In this document: piece after piece, positions 28,690 through 37,127 of the stretch
How the letters are laid out: each line of letters begins with the position of its first letter
Numbering within the stretch: position 1 is the stretch's first letter
NCBI RefSeq assembly: GCF_900114065.1
Contig: NZ_FORS01000001.1
Location: forward strand, 186,001-250,000
Direction of reading: 5' to 3'
From: Stutzerimonas kunmingensis
Lineage (GTDB): Bacteria > Pseudomonadota > Gammaproteobacteria > Pseudomonadales > Pseudomonadaceae
DNA length: 64,000 bases
Translations under genes and position numbers: made by a program
Notes under the pieces: generated by a model
The model's database searches: none
Seen by the model: the letters and a program-made list of their open reading frames with translations, nothing else
What the model was told of the DNA's origin: nothing

Positions 28690-29682
28690 TCACGCATGGC
28701 GCGAAGGGACCAGGCGGCGCAGCAACGGTCGCCCTGCCAGGTGCAGGAACACCGGCGCGCCCACGATGAGGTAGAAGTAATAGGTCACGAAGCGCCAGAT
28801 CAGAATCGCCGCTGCCGTCGTCGACTTGCCCACCATCGGCGTCAGCAGCGCGGCCGACGCCAGTTCGGCACTACCCGCCCCCCCAGGCAGCAGGCTCAGC
28901 TGCCCCGCAGTCAGCGCCAGCAGCTGGACGAGAAAGGTCCAGGCCCACGCCAGCTCGCCGCCCAGACCACGCAGCGTCAGATAGAGCACGCTGAAGCGCA
29001 GCAGCCAGTGCAGTGTGGTCAACCCGAACACCGCCAACAGAAGACGACGCGGCAGGCGAAAACAGTCGACCAGCGCATTACGGAAGCCCAGCACCTTGCG
29101 TGCCCAACGGCGCTTGCGTGACGGCTTCATGCCGAGCCGGCCAACCAGCCAGCCATTGAGCAGAAATACCTGCCGGTGGAAGCGCCCGAGCAGCGCCAGC
29201 AGCACCATCACACCGATCAATAGCGCGACGCTGAAGCCCAGCAGGCTGGCGATATGCGTGTTGAGCTTGTGGGTCAGTGCATAGAACAGCACGCCGACCA
29301 GGGCGCAGGCGAAGAACAGCAGATCGCTCAGCTGCTCCACGGCATAGGTCGCCGTGCCCTTGGCCGGCGCCACGCCCTGGCGCATGAGCAGCGCCATCAG
29401 GGTCAGCGGCCCACCGGCACCACCAGGCGTCGCACAGATGGCGAATTCGGTGGCGACGACAATACCGAATGCGCGGCGCTGGCCCAGCTTTCGACGCCCG
29501 AGCAACAGGCGTAGGCGCAGCGCATTCAGATTCCAGCCGACCAGCACCATGCCGAGCATGGTGACCAACAGGCTGCCCGGAAAATGGCGCAGACGTTCGA
29601 ACAGGCCGGTGCCGCCAAGCAGAAGCGGCACCATGGCCGCCGCGAGCAAGGCACCGCCCAGCAACCACCAGCGCCGGTTCAT
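28690..29682 (-). CDS. LPG-synthase transmembrane-domain protein (YbhN/UPF0104 family)
   Basis: 330 residues with about eight membrane helices. Carries the family motif NALRLRLLLGRRKLG and EFAICATPGGAGGPLTLMAL plus a late LLPGGAGSAELASAALL segment. It lacks the cytosolic DUF2156 synthase domain, so it is not an aminoacyl-phosphatidylglycerol synthase; relatives may flip lipids. Last gene of an operon with a deacetylase-like protein (ATG overlaps its stop by 4 bases) and a glycosyltransferase, suggesting a role in glycolipid or surface-glycan transport. Confidence 0.85.
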   Translation of the reverse strand: MNRRWWLLGGALLAAAMVPLLLGGTGLFERLRHFPGSLLVTMLGMVLVGWNLNALRLRLLLGRRKLGQRRAFGIVVATEFAICATPGGAGGPLTLMALLMRQGVAPAKGTATYAVEQLSDLLFFACALVGVLFYALTHKLNTHIASLLGFSVALLIGVMVLLALLGRFHRQVFLLNGWLVGRLGMKPSRKRRWARKVLGFRNALVDCFRLPRRLLLAVFGLTTLHWLLRFSVLYLTLRGLGGELAWAWTFLVQLLALTAGQLSLLPGGAGSAELASAALLTPMVGKSTTAAAILIWRFVTYYFYLIVGAPVFLHLAGRPLLRRLVPSRHA

Positions 29683-30440
29683 GCCACGGCCCTCGTCTGG
29701 CGGTACTGGCGCAGCCAGTCGATCTTGGTCAGCGGTGTCCTGCCGTCCCGCAGCATCCGTTCGAGCACATCGAGCCAGTAGCGGCGGGAGAACTCGTGGC
29801 GCATATCCACCGGATGCAGGCCCAATCGCAGCAATGGCGCCTGTCGACTCTGGCGCAACTGGCGTTCGCTGACCAGCCAGGACACACCACGGCGCCAGGG
29901 GCTGCGAGCACTCCAGACCAAGCCAGGAGCGACGATTGGAGTGAAATCCGGCAGCAGGTAAAGGTGGCCTGGATCACTGGTATAGGTCAGCCCGCTGCCG
30001 GCCAGTACACGCCGGGTGCCCTCGCTCATCAGCCAGGCGGGGGCGACGAAACCATGCAGCGGCCATTGCTGGCGCCGGAACAACTCCAGGCCATGCGCCA
30101 GCCGTTCGCCGGCAGCCTGTTCGTCAAGGCAATAGAACTCGCCTTCATGGGTGTACACCCGGCGCATGAACCAGTCCCGCGGCGTCTTCGGCGCGGGCTC
30201 GAGATCGGCGTGGTAGCAGCCGTGCAGCACCAGTTCGTCACCACGCTGCGCACGCCGGTCCAGCAGCCGGCAAAACTCCGGCTGCCGCTCCAGCGGATTG
30301 CGCTGATGAAAGTCCGGGACCACCAGCCAAGTGATCGGCACGCCGCCGATGGTATCCACCGCCTCGACGAAGGGCCGGTAGTCCGGCCAGGTTTCCGCGG
30401 CCACGTCGTGCAGCACCAGCGTCAGAGCAGCCTCAGCCAT
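29679..30440 (-). CDS. DUF2334-type polysaccharide deacetylase-like protein
   Basis: 253 residues, no signal peptide. Polysaccharide deacetylase fold: Asp in LVLHDVAAETW (about 12), the His pair region HGCYHADL (about 74-81, HxxxH) and FVAPAWL. Family DUF2334 members are grouped with carbohydrate esterases of the CE4 clan; the metal-binding Asp-His-His set appears present. Translationally coupled to the glycosyltransferase upstream (8-base overlap) and the membrane protein downstream (4-base overlap). Substrate not known; lack of a signal suggests cytosolic action on a sugar intermediate. Confidence 0.82.
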   Translation of the reverse strand: MAEAALTLVLHDVAAETWPDYRPFVEAVDTIGGVPITWLVVPDFHQRNPLERQPEFCRLLDRRAQRGDELVLHGCYHADLEPAPKTPRDWFMRRVYTHEGEFYCLDEQAAGERLAHGLELFRRQQWPLHGFVAPAWLMSEGTRRVLAGSGLTYTSDPGHLYLLPDFTPIVAPGLVWSARSPWRRGVSWLVSERQLRQSRQAPLLRLGLHPVDMRHEFSRRYWLDVLERMLRDGRTPLTKIDWLRQYRQTRAVA

Positions 30441-31548
30441 GTACGGCTACCGGCAGGTCCGCTGTGCCGAGCACCGCGTGATAATGGGCGAGTAACCCCG
30501 CCACCACGGCATCCCAGGCATGATGCGCCTCGACATGCTGGCGCGCCTGCTGTCCGAGCAGTCGCGGATCGTCTTCGAACAGCTCGCGCACGGCATGCGC
30601 CATGGCCCTCGGGTCGAGCGGCCGACACAGGCGCCCGGTGTAGAACGGCACCAGCTCCGGTAACGCACCGGCACGCGCGGCGATCACCGGAATACCGCTG
30701 GCCATGGCTTCGAGCGCCACCAGGCCGAAGGTCTCCTGATTGCCGGCATGCAGCAGCACATCGCTACTGGCCATGTAGCGCGCCACTTCGCTGGCACAAC
30801 AGAAGCGGTCGATCACCGTGACGTTGTCCGGCACCCGCTGCGGCATGCTCGAACCCACCAGCAACAGGTGGTACGGCTTGCCGAGCTGGCGCGCGGTTTC
30901 CAGCAGGACGTGCAGGTTTTTCTCCCGCGAACCGCGCCCGGCAAAGATCATCAGCCGGGTGTCGTCGGCCAGGCCCAGCTCGCGGCGCAGATCGGGGTCG
31001 CGCCGCTCGGGGCAGAAGGTGTCCAGATCAACGCCCAGGGGCTGCACGAAGACGTTCTTCACGCCGAGGTGCAAGAGCTTGTCGGCCATCACTTCGCTGG
31101 GTGCCAACACCCGATCGAAGCTGCCGTACAGCTTTGAAACGTAGCCATTGAGGTTGGTGCCCAGCCAGCTGCCGATGCGGTTGCTGACCAACAGTGGCAG
31201 GTCGGAGTGATAGAAACCAATGACCGGAACATTGAGCCGGCGCCCGGCATCCAGTGCCGCCCATGCGGTCATGTAGGGATCGCCGACCTCGATCAGATCG
31301 GGACGCAGCGAACGCAGCAGATTGCGCCAGGGCGCGCGGCGGATCGGAAAGCGGTAGCCCTTGCCGAAAGGCAGGATCGGTGCCGGCACCTCATAGAGGC
31401 CATCGTTGTGACTGTAATCGCCGCCCGGCACCAGAATGCTGTGCCGCACGCCGGAGTAAAGCTGCAGCCTGCGATGCTTCGCCTCGAGGTAGGTGCGCAC
31501 GCCACCACTGGCGGGCGCGTAGAACATGGTCATATCCGCGATATGCAA
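30433..31548 (-). CDS. GT4-type glycosyltransferase
   Basis: 371 residues. GT-B fold: N-terminal acceptor domain (FYAPASGGVRTYLEAKHR) and C-terminal GT1/GT4 domain with GRGSREKNLHVLLETA and the nucleotide-sugar motif GNQETFGLVALEAMASGIPV (E-x7-E). I chose a TTG start at 31548, because GGAG lies seven bases upstream and the protein then begins directly at the family N-terminus; an upstream ATG at 31623 gives a poor extension. First gene of the three-gene operon. Sugar and acceptor not known. Confidence 0.88.
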   Translation of the reverse strand: MHIADMTMFYAPASGGVRTYLEAKHRRLQLYSGVRHSILVPGGDYSHNDGLYEVPAPILPFGKGYRFPIRRAPWRNLLRSLRPDLIEVGDPYMTAWAALDAGRRLNVPVIGFYHSDLPLLVSNRIGSWLGTNLNGYVSKLYGSFDRVLAPSEVMADKLLHLGVKNVFVQPLGVDLDTFCPERRDPDLRRELGLADDTRLMIFAGRGSREKNLHVLLETARQLGKPYHLLLVGSSMPQRVPDNVTVIDRFCCASEVARYMASSDVLLHAGNQETFGLVALEAMASGIPVIAARAGALPELVPFYTGRLCRPLDPRAMAHAVRELFEDDPRLLGQQARQHVEAHHAWDAVVAGLLAHYHAVLGTADLPVAVHG

Positions 31549-31702
31549 GGTACTTCTCCGTCGGTCCCATAGCAGAACTCCGGCCTCGCCGGGCACGTCG
31601 CGCGTCAGCGGCATGCTCCGCAATCCCTGCGGAATAATTCTGTAATGAAATAGATGACCGTTACGTAGAAGGGTTGTTCGCAGCGGAGCGCCAGACGGCG
31701 TC

Positions 31703-32578
31703 TCAGGCGTCCGGCGCCTTCTCGCCCGGGTCCTTGCCTTCGACCGAAGCGTGTTCGATCACCGCATTGAGTTCGGCACCGAACAGCAGCACCGCCGAGG
31801 AGATGTACAGATAAAGCAGCAAGACGATGATGGCGCCGATGCTGCCGTAGGTCGCGTTGTAGTCGGCGAAGTTCTGCACATAGATGCCGAACGCGATCGA
31901 GGCCAGAATCCACACCAGCACGGCTAGCACCGAGCCCGGCGTGATGAAGCGAAACTCCTGCTTCACATCCGGCGCCACGTAGTACAGCAGCGCCACCACC
32001 AGCATCAGCATCAGTACGATCACCGGCCAGCGCAGCCAGGTCCAGAGCAGCACGACGACGTCCTTCAGGCCGACCTGCGAAGCCAGCCACTCCATCACCT
32101 GCGGCCCGACGATCATCAGCCCGGCCGACAACAGCAGCAGCACGGCGATGCCCACGGTATAGGCCAACGAAAGCAGGATCAGCTTCCAGCTCGGCCGCCC
32201 CTCCTCCACGTCGTAGGCGCGGTTCATCGCATTCATCAACGAGCGAAAACCGACCGAAGCCGTCCATAGCGCCACGACGATACCGAACGACAGCAGCCCC
32301 GCCTTCTGTTCCTGCAACTGGTCAATGACCGGATTGATCTGCTCCATCGCCATCGGCGGCAAGGCCAGCTCGGCCTGCATGCGCAACCAGTCGAAGAAAT
32401 TCTGCAGATCGAGAAAGCCGAGCAAGGCGATAAGAAACAGCAGGAACGGAAACATCGAGAACAGGCCGCGGTATGCCAGCGCCGAGGCATAGGTCGACAT
32501 GTCGTCGTTGCCGAATTCCTTGAACGTACGCTTGAGCAAGGTCACGGCCCCGATACCGCGGGTGTCCAGCATGGCCAT
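31703..32578 (-). CDS. YihY/BrkB-family inner-membrane protein
   Basis: 291 residues, six hydrophobic segments. The YihY/virulence factor BrkB signature is visible: DDMSTYASALAYRGLFSMFP near residue 25 and the C-terminal YATYGSIGA-like segment (NATYGSIGAIIVLLLYLYIS). Old annotation as RNase BN is incorrect for the family. Start at 32578 begins the conserved domain; the upstream 48 codons have no family match. Possible transporter; function unknown. Confidence 0.88.
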   Translation of the reverse strand: MAMLDTRGIGAVTLLKRTFKEFGNDDMSTYASALAYRGLFSMFPFLLFLIALLGFLDLQNFFDWLRMQAELALPPMAMEQINPVIDQLQEQKAGLLSFGIVVALWTASVGFRSLMNAMNRAYDVEEGRPSWKLILLSLAYTVGIAVLLLLSAGLMIVGPQVMEWLASQVGLKDVVVLLWTWLRWPVIVLMLMLVVALLYYVAPDVKQEFRFITPGSVLAVLVWILASIAFGIYVQNFADYNATYGSIGAIIVLLLYLYISSAVLLFGAELNAVIEHASVEGKDPGEKAPDA

Positions 32579-32783
32579 CGATGTTTCCCCAATCAGTGAA
32601 ATGTGCGGTCTAGAAAATGGGACGACCGCTCTGCTGGAGAGTTCGCTGCTAGACATCTGACGCAGCCATCGCAGCGGGAACGTTTTCAATGTGCGTCCTG
32701 TCACATAAAGGCAGATTGGCATCAGCCCATTCCGGGTTGATTCGCTCGACGAGCGTGGGCCATTACCCGCAGAGGACGACAGG

Positions 32784-33017
32784 ATGTTTTCCAGCTATCT
32801 CTATGAAGCCGCAATCATCTATGGCCTGGTCTTCACTTCGGTGGGGTTCGTGCTGGGCATGTTCTACAACAACCGCAAGGTCTTCCAACTGGAAGACAAG
32901 GTGCAGCGGCTAAAGCGCACCGTGCGGCACCTGCAGCGCAAGGTCGAACCGCCTGCCGCCGCGTCGAGAAGCGTTCAGCGCGCGCGCAGCAGCGCAGGGT
33001 TGAGCAGCGTCCGCTGA
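32784..33017 (+). CDS. small membrane-anchored coiled protein
   Basis: 77 residues: one N-terminal membrane helix (residues 5-27, LYEAAIIYGLVFTSVGFVLG) followed by a basic coiled-coil-like segment (KVFQLEDKVQRLKRTVRHLQ). Ribosome site GAGGACGACAGG upstream. No known family. Divergent from yihY-like gene. Probably real because of good codon use and topology, but not proven. Confidence 0.6.
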   Translation: MFSSYLYEAAIIYGLVFTSVGFVLGMFYNNRKVFQLEDKVQRLKRTVRHLQRKVEPPAAASRSVQRARSSAGLSSVR

Positions 33018-33417
33018 GCGGACCGGCATCTCGCCACAGTCGGGCGAACACGCCAGCAGCTCGTTCGCGCTCAAACCTTAAGAGCCTTGAAAAATGCCGG
33101 GAACTTTCCCGACCGACGGAAATGGCCTGCAGGCCGCGTCCGCCGGGGCTCTTTTGACCTGCGGCAATAAAACGCTCGGCGGTGCAACAAACGCTGAAAC
33201 TTTTTTTTACACCTTCACGTCCGAGCCATAGGAGCTCAGGGGAAGTCGACCAAGGTGGCCGAAACCCGAGCGAGCACCCACTGATGGACCGAGGATGTCG
33301 CAACGCCGACCAGGATGGATCGTCGGTCGCGTGGCGCTAGGACTTTATGGATGACTCGCCCCGCCTTGCCGGCGGCCTGGGCAGCGATGCACGTACGCTG
33401 AGCAGGGATAGGGAAAG
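33018..33417. other. 400-bp gene-free leader of the MBOAT/FkbH cluster
   Basis: No gene is seen. It has an 8-T run (33201-33208) and a weak AlgU/SigE-like promoter match: AAACTT (33197-33202), 17-bp spacer, TCCGA (33220-33224), against GAACTT-N16/17-TCTGA. An untranslated leader of nearly 200 bases would result. The rest shows nothing recognisable. Confidence 0.35.
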
Positions 33418-34956
33418 ATGCTTTTCAATTCGATGGAATTCATCGCCGGCTTTCTACCGGTGGTGTTGATTGGATTTTTCGTGCTGACCGGCTCAGGCCG
33501 ACAACGGCTTGCGGTGATCTGGCTGACCGTCGTCTCGTTGGTGTTCTACGGCTGGTGGAACCCGGTCTATGTGCCACTGCTGGTCGGCAGCATGCTGGTC
33601 AACTATCTGCTCGGCGGCTACCTGCGCCGGCACCCCTCACGCCTGGTGCTCGGGCTGGCGGTCGCGGCCAACGTGCTGCTGCTGGTCTACTACAAGTACA
33701 CCGGCTTTCTGCTCGGCACGCTGGACGCAGCGCTGGATCTCGGTTGGCGGGTGGAAGACATCATCCTGCCGCTGGCGATCTCCTTCTTCACCTTCCAACA
33801 GATCGCCTACCTGGTCGACGCCCACGATGGCGTGGTGGAAGAACACGACTTCGCCAACTACTGCCTGTTCATCAGTTTTTTTCCGCAACTGATCGCCGGG
33901 CCGATCACCCACCACCGTGAGATGCTCGCGCAGTTTCGTGACCGCGACAGCTTTCGCGCGCGCATCGACAACCTGTCGCTGGGTGCCACGGTGTTTCTGC
34001 TCGGCCTGTTCAAGAAGGTGGTTATCGCCGACACCCTCGCGCTGAAAGCCACGCCGGTCTTCAGCCTGGCCGCCGACGGCACCATTCCGGCGTTCTACGA
34101 CGCATGGACCGGCGCGCTGACCTACACGCTGCAGATCTATTTCGACTTCTCCGGCTACAGCGACATGGCCATCGGCCTGGCGCTGCTGTTCGGCATCAGC
34201 CTGCCCGCCAACTTCAACAGCCCGTTCAAGGCGCGCAACGTCATCGACTACTGGTCGCGCTGGCACATGACGCTGACGCGCTTTCTCACCGCCTACATCT
34301 ACAACCCCATCGTGCTGCGGGTGACCCGCGCGCGCATGGCAGCCGGCAAGCCGCAGCCACGGCGGGGCAAGATGACCGCCGGCACCTTCTTTGCGCTGGT
34401 CGCCTACCCGACCGTCTTCACCATGTTCATTTCCGGCATCTGGCACGGCGCTGGCTGGCACTTCGTCGCCTTCGGCCTGCTGCACGGCTTCTATTTGGTG
34501 GTCGCCCACGGCTGGCGTGCCTGGAAGGCGCGTCAGGGCTGGAAGCTGGACAGCGACATCTGGTGGCACAAGGCCGCGGCCGTCGCGCTGACCTTTGGCT
34601 GCGTGGTGGTGGCAATGGTGTTCTTCCGCGCCAGCGACGTACCGGCGGCCATGGCGATCCTCGCCGGCATGCTCGGCCTGAGCCCGATCAGCACGGCGAT
34701 GGATCGCTCCGACTTCGTCTATATCGCCGCGTTGCTGGTGTTCGTCTGGGGCATACCCAACGTGCAGCAGTGGATGGGCCGCTTCCGTACCGCGCTCAAC
34801 TTCCAGCCCCAGCCGCACTGGACCGAACGCCTGCTGCCGGTCAGCGCCTGGCGGCCGACGGCGATCCACGGCATGGCGATTGGCGTGCTCGGTTTCTTCG
34901 CCCTGGCGATCGCCTTTTCCATGGCACCGACGGAGTTCCTTTACTTCCAGTTCTGA
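33418..34956 (+). CDS. MBOAT O-acyltransferase, AlgI/DltB-like
   Basis: 512 residues, about a dozen membrane helices. AlgI/DltB family landmarks: QLIAGPITHH (159-166), IYFDFSGYSDMAIGLALLFG (240-259), YWSRWHMTL (278-286) and the catalytic His343 in SGIWHGAGW. The protein ends in FLYFQF (507-512), an aromatic hexapeptide with Tyr509 like the acyl-shuttle tail of DltX or fused AlgI-type proteins. It would move an acyl group from a cytosolic thioester, here the downstream carrier protein, across the inner membrane. First gene of a four-gene unit: FkbH follows 21 bp later. It is not alginate AlgI itself, since no alginate genes are nearby. Confidence 0.9.
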   Translation: MLFNSMEFIAGFLPVVLIGFFVLTGSGRQRLAVIWLTVVSLVFYGWWNPVYVPLLVGSMLVNYLLGGYLRRHPSRLVLGLAVAANVLLLVYYKYTGFLLGTLDAALDLGWRVEDIILPLAISFFTFQQIAYLVDAHDGVVEEHDFANYCLFISFFPQLIAGPITHHREMLAQFRDRDSFRARIDNLSLGATVFLLGLFKKVVIADTLALKATPVFSLAADGTIPAFYDAWTGALTYTLQIYFDFSGYSDMAIGLALLFGISLPANFNSPFKARNVIDYWSRWHMTLTRFLTAYIYNPIVLRVTRARMAAGKPQPRRGKMTAGTFFALVAYPTVFTMFISGIWHGAGWHFVAFGLLHGFYLVVAHGWRAWKARQGWKLDSDIWWHKAAAVALTFGCVVVAMVFFRASDVPAAMAILAGMLGLSPISTAMDRSDFVYIAALLVFVWGIPNVQQWMGRFRTALNFQPQPHWTERLLPVSAWRPTAIHGMAIGVLGFFALAIAFSMAPTEFLYFQF

Positions 34957-34977
34957 CCACGACAAGGAGTCTCAGGT

Positions 34978-36879
34978 ATGCAACAGCTCTCATGGCTGCC
35001 GACACACGCGGATCTATCCGGTGCCATCGGCCAAGCCAAACGCATCGAAGATCCGCTGCAGCGGCTGCATGAAGCCGCCAAGCTGGCCGCTCATCAACGG
35101 GATTTCACCCTGACCGCACGGCTGGACAAGCTGGCCACCGCCGGTATCGAGCAGAACGCCACGGCGGCACGACTGACGCCACTGCGAGTGGCATTGCTGT
35201 CCTCGCATACGGTCGATCACCTGCTGCCGGCCATCCGCGTGGCCGGACTGCAACGGCGCCTGGCGCTTTCGCTGCACGTTGCGCCCTACGGTATGTACCG
35301 ACAGGCACTGCTGGCTGATGACCCGGCGCTGAACGCCTTCGCCCCGCAACTGGTGGTGCTGGCGCTGGACGCCCATGACGCGCCGCTGCAACTGCCCTTG
35401 CAGGCGGGCCAGGCGGAGGTGGATGCCGCCGTGGCGGAGCGCGTCGAAGAACTGCGCCTGCTCTGGCGCCGGGCCCGCGAGCGATATGCCGCGCAGGTTG
35501 TGCAGCAAACCCTGGTGCCAGTCGTCCCGCCACTGTTCGGCTCTTACGAAGCACTGGTGCCGGCTTCGCCGCGGGCAGTCATCGAACGGTTGAATGCGGC
35601 CATCCGAGCCGCTGCCCGCGAGGATGGCGTGCTGCTGCTCGATCTGGCCTGGCACGCAGCCGCTTATGGCGACGGCCTGGGCGAGCCGGTGCGCTGGCAT
35701 CAGGCCAAGCAGCTGGTCAGCCCGACCCTGGCACCGCTTTATGGCGAGCAGCTGGCACGCATTGCAGCGGCCACTGCCGGGCTGGCGCGCAAATGCCTGG
35801 TACTCGATCTGGACAACACCCTCTGGGGCGGTGTGATCGGTGATGACGGCATCGACGGTATCCAGCTCGGCCAGGGCAGCCCCAGCGGCGAGGCGTTTCT
35901 CGCCTTTCAGCGTTATGCCGCGCAATTGGCGCGCCGCGGGGTGATTCTCGCGGTGTGCAGCAAAAACGACCTGCACGTTGCCGAGGCGGCATTCGCACAT
36001 CCGGAAATGGCGCTCAAGCGCAGCGATATCGCAGCTTTCGTCGCCAACTGGGAAGACAAGGCCGGCAACCTGCGGCGCATCGCGGGCATGCTCGATATCG
36101 GCCTGGATAGCCTGGTATTCGTCGACGACAACCCCGCCGAGCGCGACATCGTGCGCCGCGAGCTGCCGGAAGTCGCCGTACCGGAACTGCCCGCCGATGT
36201 CGCCGATTACCCCGCGCGCATCGCCGCGGCGGGTTACTTCGAGGCCGTGTCCTTTACCTCCGATGACGCCGAGCGCGGCCGCAGCTATGCGCTGAATGTC
36301 GAACGCAAGGCCGCGCTGAACCAGGCCACGGACATGGAAGGCTACCTGCGCGGGCTGCAAATGGTGCTGCGCGTCAGCCGCATCGGCGCCGCCGAGCTGG
36401 CGCGCGCCACCCAGCTGATCAACAAGACCAACCAGTTCAATCTCACCACCCGCCGCTATACCGAAGCCGAAGTCGAGCGCATGGCCAGCGATCCGCAAAC
36501 CATCGCGTTGGCCCTGCGGCTGGAAGACAAGTTCGGCGATAACGGCCTGATCAGCGTGGTGCTGGCGCGACCGGATGCAGCTATCGAGGCTGACGAACTG
36601 CTGATCGACAGCTGGCTGATGAGCTGTCGCGTACTGGGGCGCGAAGTCGAGATGGCCGTGCTGGAAGTGCTGGCCGATGCGGCAGCGGCCGCAGACTGGG
36701 GCGCACTGGTTGGCGAATACCGCCCCACCGAACGCAACGGCATGGTCGCCGAGCACTATCCGCGGCTGGGCTTCGAGCAGCGCCCCGCCCCTGCCAACGC
36801 CGCTACCGATGCAAGTTTCTGGCGCTACGAGCTGGCCTCGCGCGCTCCCATCAACCATCACATCCAGGTGCAAGCATGA
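34978..36879 (+). CDS. FkbH-like HAD-IIIC protein with SGNH-like N-terminus and GNAT-like C-terminus
   Basis: 633 residues. Residues about 68-270 resemble an SGNH-type domain (VALLSSHTVDHLLP). A HAD domain follows: motif I DLDNTLWGG with Asp277/Asp279, motif II CSKND (327-331), Lys361 in NWEDKAGN, and motif IV FVDDNPAERD (381-390). The C-terminal 160 residues are GNAT-like (NQFNLTTRRYTE; DNGLISVVLA; WLMSCRVLGREVE). Known FkbH enzymes convert 1,3-bisphosphoglycerate to a glyceryl thioester on an acyl carrier protein. The next gene, overlapping by 4 bases, is such a carrier. AAGGAG ribosome site. Product identity (glyceryl or a derivative) is inference. Confidence 0.88.
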   Translation: MQQLSWLPTHADLSGAIGQAKRIEDPLQRLHEAAKLAAHQRDFTLTARLDKLATAGIEQNATAARLTPLRVALLSSHTVDHLLPAIRVAGLQRRLALSLHVAPYGMYRQALLADDPALNAFAPQLVVLALDAHDAPLQLPLQAGQAEVDAAVAERVEELRLLWRRARERYAAQVVQQTLVPVVPPLFGSYEALVPASPRAVIERLNAAIRAAAREDGVLLLDLAWHAAAYGDGLGEPVRWHQAKQLVSPTLAPLYGEQLARIAAATAGLARKCLVLDLDNTLWGGVIGDDGIDGIQLGQGSPSGEAFLAFQRYAAQLARRGVILAVCSKNDLHVAEAAFAHPEMALKRSDIAAFVANWEDKAGNLRRIAGMLDIGLDSLVFVDDNPAERDIVRRELPEVAVPELPADVADYPARIAAAGYFEAVSFTSDDAERGRSYALNVERKAALNQATDMEGYLRGLQMVLRVSRIGAAELARATQLINKTNQFNLTTRRYTEAEVERMASDPQTIALALRLEDKFGDNGLISVVLARPDAAIEADELLIDSWLMSCRVLGREVEMAVLEVLADAAAAADWGALVGEYRPTERNGMVAEHYPRLGFEQRPAPANAATDASFWRYELASRAPINHHIQVQA

Positions 36880-37124
36880 ACGAAAAGGAAATTCTCCAGG
36901 CGCTGGCCCAGGTCTTCCACGACGTGTTCGACGATGACGATATCGTCCTCACCTCCGAAACCACCGCCGACGACATCGATGGCTGGGACAGCCAGACCCA
37001 TGTGCTGCTGATCGTGGCCGCAGAGCAACGCTTCGGCATCAAGTTCCGCACCGCCGAACTGGAATCGCTGAAGAACGTTGGCCACTTCGCGCAACTGATC
37101 CAGACCAAACTCGGAGGGCGTTGA
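36876..37124 (+). CDS. acyl carrier protein of the MBOAT/FkbH cluster
   Basis: 82 residues, four-helix carrier fold. The 4'-phosphopantetheine attachment site is Ser39 in DIDGWDSQTHV, with the hydrophobic residues expected after it. The pattern (DDIDGWDSxxH) is that of carriers paired with FkbH-like proteins rather than the fatty acid AcpP (DSLD). It starts inside the fkbH stop (4-base overlap), so the two should be made in fixed ratio. It probably receives the acyl group from FkbH and hands it to the MBOAT protein. Confidence 0.92.
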   Translation: MNEKEILQALAQVFHDVFDDDDIVLTSETTADDIDGWDSQTHVLLIVAAEQRFGIKFRTAELESLKNVGHFAQLIQTKLGGR

Positions 37125-37127
37125 GTC

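Noticed and set aside
35014..36873. 619-codon minus-strand frame
   Set aside because: Antisense to the fkbH-like gene. It is long only because of high GC at third positions.
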